Below are positions 6,511 to 10,552 of a DNA stretch of 10,552 nt, piece by piece. The translations under genes were made by a program, and so were the position numbers. Numbering within the stretch: position 1 is the stretch's first letter; every line of letters starts with the position of its first letter. Below the pieces are notes generated by a model. The model was not told the origin of the DNA. It saw only the letters and a list, made by a program, of their open reading frames with translations, and made no database searches. Origin of the DNA: Planctomycetota bacterium (GTDB lineage: Bacteria > Planctomycetota > UBA1135 > UBA2386); NCBI GenBank assembly GCA_003235605.1, contig QJVU01000420.1, positions 1 through 10,552 of the forward strand, read 5' to 3'.

Positions 6511-7688
6511 CGGTCGAGGACCGCGAGGGCTCGGTGCAGATCGGCCAACAGGTCGGCAGAGTCCTCACACCCCACCGACAACCGGATCAGGCCGTCTGGA
6601 AAGCCCGCCTTGATCCGCTCTTCCCGGGGAATCGAAGCGTGGGTCATGCTGGCTGGGTGGTCGACGAGGCTCTCCACACCGCCGAGGCTCTCTGCCAGCG
6701 CAAAGATCTCGAACGAGGAGGCCACACGGGTGGCCTCGTCCACGGTTGCATCCAGCTCGAAGGACACCATGCCGCCGCCATTCCGCATCTGGCGCCTGCA
6801 CAGCTCGTACTGGGGATGAGAGGGCAAGGCAGGGTAGTGGCTGCGCTTGACCCTGGGATGGGATTCGAGCGCCTCCGCGATGACCTTGGCATTCTGGGCA
6901 TGACGCTCCATCCGGAGGTGCAGCGTCTTGGTGCCCCGCAGGACCAGGAAGCAGTCGAGGGGTCCCGGGGTGGCGCCCACGGTGTTCTGGAAGTGCGCAA
7001 GCCGTTCCCGTAGGCCATCATCGTCCACCACCAGCGCTCCACCGACGACGTCGGAGTGGCCGCCCAGGTACTTGGTTGTCGAGTGGACGACGATGTCGAC
7101 ACCGAACGCAAGCGGCTGCTGGACGTAGGGACTTGCGAACGTGTTGTCACACACCGTGAGGATGTTGCGACTGCGGGCCAGGTTGGCCAGCATCGCGAGG
7201 TCGCACAGCCTCAGCATCGGGTTGCTGGGGGTCTCCATCAGGAGAAGGCGGGTATCATCGGTCAGCGCTTCGCGCACGCTTTCCACGTCCGCCATGTTCA
7301 CGAAGCTGAAGGAGAGTCCGAACTTCTCGTAGAGGGTCCGGCAGAGCCGATAGGTTCCGCCGTAGAGGTCGTTGCTCACAACGACGTGGTCGCCCTTCTG
7401 CAGCAGGTTGAAGACCGTATTGATGGCTCCCATTCCGCTACTGAAGCAGAGGCCATGCTTGCCTCCTTCCAGGGAGGCGATGTTGACCTCCAGGGCAGTC
7501 CGGGTGGGATTGCAGGTGCGAGAGTAGTCGTAGCCTTTGAGCTTCCCGGGTGCTTCCTGCACGTAGGTGCTGGTCAGGTAGACTGGCGGGATGATGGCCC
7601 CGGTGGAGGGGTCCGGCTCATTGCCTGCGTGGATCGCACGGGTGCCGAAGCCCGGCGTTCCAGGGGGGCCGTCGGGTTGCTCGTTCAT
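6507..7688 (-). CDS. PLP-dependent trans-sulfuration enzyme (cystathionine gamma-synthase/lyase family)
   Basis: Cytoplasmic Cys/Met-metabolism enzyme of the PLP fold type I family, handling C-S bonds of cystathionine or homoserine esters. In the 393-aa product (start ATG 7688) the family marks are clear: Tyr and Arg of the YDYSRTCNPTR block at 53-63, SSGMGAI at 83-89, SNDLYGGTYRL at 105-115, ETPSNP at 152-157, Asp181 that pairs with the PLP ring nitrogen in CDNTFASP, and Schiff-base Lys206 in HSTTKYLGGHSD. The C-terminus has SLGGVESL and MTHASIP followed by IRLSVG. Length is normal. Synthase, lyase and O-acetylhomoserine sulfhydrylase cannot be separated by eye, so no symbol is given. The frame stays open to GTG 7721, but that start would overlap mutS2. 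ATG 7688 lacks a Shine-Dalgarno but has TACACT 6 bp upstream. Confidence 0.9.
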   Translation of the reverse strand: MNEQPDGPPGTPGFGTRAIHAGNEPDPSTGAIIPPVYLTSTYVQEAPGKLKGYDYSRTCNPTRTALEVNIASLEGGKHGLCFSSGMGAINTVFNLLQKGDHVVVSNDLYGGTYRLCRTLYEKFGLSFSFVNMADVESVREALTDDTRLLLMETPSNPMLRLCDLAMLANLARSRNILTVCDNTFASPYVQQPLAFGVDIVVHSTTKYLGGHSDVVGGALVVDDDGLRERLAHFQNTVGATPGPLDCFLVLRGTKTLHLRMERHAQNAKVIAEALESHPRVKRSHYPALPSHPQYELCRRQMRNGGGMVSFELDATVDEATRVASSFEIFALAESLGGVESLVDHPASMTHASIPREERIKAGFPDGLIRLSVGCEDSADLLADLHRALAVLDR

Positions 7689-7694
7689 GGCGGG

Positions 7695-7700
7695 AGTGTA
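7695..7700 (-). promoter_or_regulatory. Candidate -10 box (TACACT) for the PLP enzyme
   Basis: TACACT on the minus strand ends 6 bp before ATG 7688, fitting a leaderless transcript. The -35 region would lie inside the start of mutS2 and has no good match. Confidence 0.3.
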
Positions 7701-7713
7701 GCGTTGGCGTCCC

Positions 7714-9768
7714 GTGACCACAGCGCGCTACGACCTCGAAACCCTGGAGCTTGCCACGGTTCGTGAGCAGCTGGTTGCCCGACTGGCGACCCCCCTGGGT
7801 CGGACCGCGGTCGCCGGACTCGAGCCCCTCGCGGACGCGGAGGCGGTCAACCGTGCCCAGGACCAGACGGCCCAGCTGGCGCAGCGGCTCGCGCGAGGCG
7901 ATCTTCCGCCTCTTGGGAAGTTGCGGGACGTGCGATCCTGGCTGCAGGCGTTTTTTGCCGGCGAGCACCGGCCGAGCATCCGCGACTTGCTGGATCTCCG
8001 ACGCCTGTTGGGAGTGACGCACCGTTGCGGGCTCTGGTTGTCGGGGCTCGAAGATGCGCCAGAGCTGTGTGCCATGGCGAGGACCTTTCCCGAAGTAGGG
8101 GACCTTGCTGACGAACTGGGAGCGGTGGTGGACGAGTCCGGCGAGGTCTTGTCCACGGCGTCGGTAAAGCTGGCGGAGATCCGCCAGGAGATCGGGGTGG
8201 CGGAAGCAGCCGTGAGACAGGCGGTGCAGCGCTTCCTGGCTGACGAGGCGGTCTACCAGCACCTCCAGAGCCCGCAGCCATCCTGGCGGCATGGCCGCCC
8301 GGTGTTTCAGGTGCGACAGGAATGCCGAGGCAAGGTCCCAGGCGTGCTCCACGACCGCAGTCACTCGGGTGCAACGCTGTTCATCGAGCCCAACGTCGTT
8401 GTGGAGTCTGCAAACCGGCTCTCCGACGCCCGGGCCGCCGAACATCGGGAGATCGAGGTCATCTTGGCCCACATCTGTCGTGGCCTTCGGCGCTACCAGG
8501 AGGAGATCCAGACGGCGGTGGCGGCGGTGGTGCATCTGGACCTGACATTCGCCAAGGCACGCCTGATCACGGAGGAGGGTTTTGTCGCCGCCTCGGTTGC
8601 AGACGGCGCCACGCTCCGCTTGGTGGGGGCCCGACACCCGTTGCTGCTCCTGGCGAGCGGTCGGGAGGTGGTTCCGCTCACCCTTGCCCTGGGGGATCGC
8701 TTCACCCTGCTGGTCGTGACCGGGCCGAATACCGGTGGCAAGACCGTGGTGCTCAAGACGATCGGCTTGCTGAGCGTGATGGCCCTGTGCGGCCTGCCGC
8801 TTCCGACCAAGGAGGTGAGCACGATCCCGTTCTATGACGGTGTGTTCGTCGACATCGGTGACGAGCAAGGCATCAGCCAGAACCTGTCGACGTTCTCTTC
8901 CCACATCACGCGCATCTGCCGCTGCCTCGATTCCGCCACCTCCAGGTCGCTCGTGTTGCTGGACGAGTTGGGGGCGGGCACCGATCCCGAGGAGGGCGGA
9001 GCGCTGGGCTACGCGGTGCTCCAGGATCTGGAAAAGCGAGGCGTGCACGCCGTAGTGACCACCCACATCGGCGTGCTCAAGGACTTCGCCTATCAGCATG
9101 CACACGCCGAGAACGGTTCCATGGCTTTCGATGGCCAGAACCTCACGCCGCTGTTCCGGTTGGAGCTGGGCATCCCTGGCCAGAGCCACGCCCTGGACAT
9201 TGCCCACCGCGTCGGCATGGATCCGGAACTGGTCGAGTCGGCGCGGCGCCGGCTGGATGCCCACAACAGGCAGATGACCGTGGCCATCGACCAGGTCCAT
9301 TCCGCCAGGCGGCGCGCCGAGGCCGACCGACAGAGGGGCGAGGAACTGGTGCGCGCCGCCGCCGCCAAGGACGCTGCCGCGGCGGACCGGTTGCAGGAGC
9401 TGTCCCGCCGCGAGGCGTGGCTGCAGGAGGAAGCGGACGCCGCCGTGGACGAGTGCCTGCGACGGAGTCGGGCGGTTCTCGAGGAGCGCTTGGCCAGGCT
9501 CCAGAACGCCCCCAAGCCCTTTGGCGACGAGGCCAGGAAGCTGCGGGAAGAGCTCGGGGTCCTGTACCGGGACACCTCCGTCCACCGGCGCCGGATGCGG
9601 TTCCTGGGGGCCGTCCGCAGGAACCACGTCGTCTACTTGCCCCGCCTGGGGCGTCGCGGCACCGTCAGGAAGGTGGACCGGGTCCGGGAGATGCTCACCG
9701 TGGAGATCGGCAAGATGCAGTTGGAGGTCCCTTTCGAGGATGTCTCGTGGCTCCAGCCGCTGGACTAG
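7714..9768 (+). CDS. mutS2: MutS2-family ATPase lacking the Smr domain
   Basis: MutS2 proteins are MutS-related ATPases that lack the mismatch-recognition domain and act on recombination intermediates or stalled/collided ribosomes. Regions of the 684-aa product: N-terminal core/clamp helices at about 1-290, including the VPGVLHDRSHSGATLFIEP segment (208-226) typical of MutS2; Walker A GPNTGGKT at 337-344; Walker B LVLLDE ending in Asp417-Glu418 followed by LGAGTDPEEG; a TTHIG switch; a charged coiled coil at about 515-600; and a KOW-like strand region at about 628-675. The usual MutS2 has a further C-terminal Smr nuclease domain (about 80-100 residues, total near 780); here the stop comes right after the KOW-like part. 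Start GTG 7714 has no Shine-Dalgarno. The divergent PLP-enzyme start is 25 bp away. Confidence 0.93.
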   Translation: MTTARYDLETLELATVREQLVARLATPLGRTAVAGLEPLADAEAVNRAQDQTAQLAQRLARGDLPPLGKLRDVRSWLQAFFAGEHRPSIRDLLDLRRLLGVTHRCGLWLSGLEDAPELCAMARTFPEVGDLADELGAVVDESGEVLSTASVKLAEIRQEIGVAEAAVRQAVQRFLADEAVYQHLQSPQPSWRHGRPVFQVRQECRGKVPGVLHDRSHSGATLFIEPNVVVESANRLSDARAAEHREIEVILAHICRGLRRYQEEIQTAVAAVVHLDLTFAKARLITEEGFVAASVADGATLRLVGARHPLLLLASGREVVPLTLALGDRFTLLVVTGPNTGGKTVVLKTIGLLSVMALCGLPLPTKEVSTIPFYDGVFVDIGDEQGISQNLSTFSSHITRICRCLDSATSRSLVLLDELGAGTDPEEGGALGYAVLQDLEKRGVHAVVTTHIGVLKDFAYQHAHAENGSMAFDGQNLTPLFRLELGIPGQSHALDIAHRVGMDPELVESARRRLDAHNRQMTVAIDQVHSARRRAEADRQRGEELVRAAAAKDAAAADRLQELSRREAWLQEEADAAVDECLRRSRAVLEERLARLQNAPKPFGDEARKLREELGVLYRDTSVHRRRMRFLGAVRRNHVVYLPRLGRRGTVRKVDRVREMLTVEIGKMQLEVPFEDVSWLQPLD

Positions 9769-9807
9769 CTCCTGGCTCCCGGTGGGGAAAAAAGGCCCCG
9801 CGCGCGC

Positions 9808-9835
9808 TTGACCCCCCTAGGGGCCCCGGTATCGT
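9808..9835 (+). promoter_or_regulatory. Sigma70-type promoter of the tRNA-tuf operon
   Basis: The -35 box TTGACC (9808-9813) and -10 box TATCGT (9830-9835) are separated by 16 bp. The expected start is near 9842, about 23 bp before the first tRNA. The stretch between the -10 box and the start is very GC-rich (TCGCCCCTCC), as in stringently controlled stable-RNA promoters. The spacer holds the palindrome CCCCTAGGGG (9814-9823). Confidence 0.7.
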
Positions 9836-9864
9836 TCGCCCCTCCTTCTCCTGGGCCTTTGCGC

Positions 9865-9939
9865 GCTAGCGTAGCTCAACGGCAGAGCACCTGATTTGTA
9901 ATCTGGAGGTTGTGGGTTCAAATCCCACCGCTAGCTCCA
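9865..9939 (+). tRNA. tRNA-Thr (anticodon UGU)
   Basis: Complete cloverleaf with encoded CCA. The acceptor GCTAGCG pairs with CGCTAGC and the discriminator is T. The D arm is GCTC/GAGC, the anticodon loop TTTGTAA gives TGT (9897-9899), and the T arm is GTGGG/CCCAC with loop TTCAAAT. The anticodon stem CCTGA/TCTGG contains a T-T mismatch at its third pair (canonical 29-41). It is the first gene after the operon promoter. Confidence 0.95.
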
Positions 9940-10004
9940 AGCGAGACAAGGGATTACGACCAGCTCCCGAGCTTGGGCGGACGCAGCGCCAAGGGGCCCG
10001 CGGA

Positions 10005-10089
<85 letters not shown>

Positions 10090-10195
10090 GTTGTTCTCTA
10101 GATTCTCAGTTTGCTTGCGTAGCGTTCCGATTGGCACCTGGTCTCGGTACCTTCCTGCCACCGCTTGCTGCTGCCGCGGACGCAGGTCAAGGCAC

Positions 10196-10269
10196 GCGGG
10201 TGTAGCTCAATGGTAGAGCCCCAGCCTTCCAAGCTGGTTGTGAGGGTTCGATTCCCTTCACCCGCTCCA
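10196..10269 (+). tRNA. tRNA-Gly (anticodon UCC)
   Basis: Acceptor GCGGGTG pairs with CACCCGC, discriminator T, encoded CCA. D arm GCTC/GAGC, anticodon stem CCAGC/GCTGG with loop CTTCCAA (TCC at 10228-10230), T arm GAGGG/CCCTT with one G-T wobble and loop TTCGATT. A 106-bp spacer separates it from tRNA-Tyr; I see no gene in that spacer. Confidence 0.96.
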
Positions 10270-10328
10270 TCGGCCGACCGCCGCTCTTTCCAGCTCTGTT
10301 CCCCACTTCATTCCCCCCAGTTCATTCC

Positions 10329-10403
10329 GCTGCTATAGCTCAGTGGTAGAGCACCTCCTTGGTAAGGAGGAGGTCTTGGGTTCAAGTCCCAATAGCAGCT
10401 CCA
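10329..10403 (+). tRNA. tRNA-Thr (anticodon GGU)
   Basis: Acceptor GCTGCTA pairs with TAGCAGC, discriminator T, encoded CCA. D arm GCTC/GAGC, anticodon stem CCTCC/GGAGG with loop TTGGTAA (GGT at 10361-10363), T arm TTGGG/CCCAA with loop TTCAAGT. With the UGU isoacceptor it covers most Thr codons, and it directly precedes tuf. Confidence 0.96.
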
Positions 10404-10412
10404 GCTTCGGAT

Positions 10413-10446
10413 GTGCCGGTTCCGCGACTACCGAGTAGCGCGGCAC
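10413..10446 (+). other. RNA hairpin between tRNA-Thr and tuf
   Basis: The transcript can pair GTGCC (10413-10417) with GGCAC (10442-10446), and inside that GCG/CGC and CTAC/GTAG around a CGA loop, with an unpaired 6-nt stretch and one bulged A on the 5' side. No T-run follows, so it does not look like a terminator. It may mark a processing site or control tuf mRNA stability (inference). Confidence 0.4.
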
Positions 10447-10483
10447 GGCTCGTCACAATCCTCCCTAGCAAAACCAGACAGTA

Positions 10484-10552
10484 ATGGCCAAGGAAGAATT
10501 CACCAGCACCAAGCCGCACGTCAACGTCGGCACCATCGGGCACGTTGCCCAC
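10484..10552 (+). CDS. tuf: Elongation factor Tu, N-terminal 23 codons (3' end cut by window)
   Basis: EF-Tu is the GTPase that delivers aminoacyl-tRNA to the ribosome. The visible start, MAKEEFTSTKPHVNVGTIGH, is unmistakable EF-Tu, and the position after the tRNA cluster is the classic tufB arrangement. The window ends inside the P-loop, which in bacterial EF-Tu reads GHVDHGKT; here residues 19-23 read Gly-His-Val-Ala-His (codons GGG CAC GTT GCC CAC), so the near-invariant Asp is Ala. No clear Shine-Dalgarno precedes ATG 10484, which is unexpected for such a highly expressed gene. Identity is certain; the Asp-to-Ala change needs the downstream sequence or reads to confirm. Confidence 0.95.
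   Translation, partial: MAKEEFTSTKPHVNVGTIGHVAH

Noticed and set aside
7618..9627. 669-codon open frame antisense to mutS2
   Set aside because: It is fully opposite a clear MutS2 gene; its His/Gln/Arg/Gly-rich composition is a GC-driven shadow with no domain pattern.
9782..9801. Stem GTGGGG/CCCCGC after mutS2 as a rho-independent terminator
   Set aside because: Only six pairs (one wobble) around an AAAAAAGG loop, and no T-run follows on the plus strand; the next bases are the tRNA promoter.

Overview
The window comes from a high-GC, Gram-negative (diderm) bacterial chromosome. The main signs are a retrograde-lipid-transport (Mla/MCE) operon, two probable lipoproteins, and a translation locus of four tRNA genes followed by tuf. 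The taxon cannot be fixed from this sequence. A planctomycete-like or myxococcal/deltaproteobacterial-like lineage is a guess, based on the protein style (TPR lipoprotein, tryptophan-rich repeat protein, LPS-kinase-like protein) and not on any marker comparison. The window looks like core chromosome: I see no insertion sequence, phage gene, CRISPR array or attachment site.

Layout. (1) 1-3384, minus strand: an envelope operon, read from right to left. It starts with an unrecognised 509-aa protein made of about 20 repeats of a Leu-Trp-Pro-Leu/Phe motif. After a 20-bp gap come mlaE (permease) and mlaF (ATPase, joined to mlaE by TGATG), then mlaD (MCE substrate-binding protein, cut by the window edge). 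(2) 3559-5270, plus strand: divergent from that operon, a small lipoprotein of unknown function and a TPR lipoprotein. (3) 5197-5946, minus strand: a protein resembling the LPS core heptose/Kdo kinase (InaA/WaaP) family. Its 3' end overlaps the TPR gene tail-to-tail, and its catalytic aspartate appears to be replaced. (4) 6078-6461, plus: an HU/IHF-family DNA-binding protein with an extra polar tail. (5) 6507-7688, minus: a PLP-dependent trans-sulfuration enzyme (cystathionine gamma-synthase/lyase family). (6) 7714-9768, plus: a MutS2 ATPase that ends without the usual C-terminal Smr nuclease domain, only 25 bp from the divergent PLP-enzyme start. (7) 9808-10552, plus: a clear promoter, then tRNA-Thr(UGU), tRNA-Tyr(GUA), tRNA-Gly(UCC), tRNA-Thr(GGU) and the start of tuf. 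This is the classic bacterial tufB operon order.

How the parts fit. MlaE, MlaF and MlaD should form an inner-membrane ABC machine that moves phospholipids between the two membranes. The repeat protein that leads the operon has a hydrophobic N-terminus and a strand-like repeat pattern, so it is the best candidate here for an undescribed envelope partner of that machine. The two divergent lipoproteins and the kinase-like protein strengthen the cell-envelope theme. The translation operon is a separate transcription unit. Several gene starts lack a Shine-Dalgarno sequence and instead carry a TANNNT box 6-9 bp upstream, which would suit leaderless transcripts.
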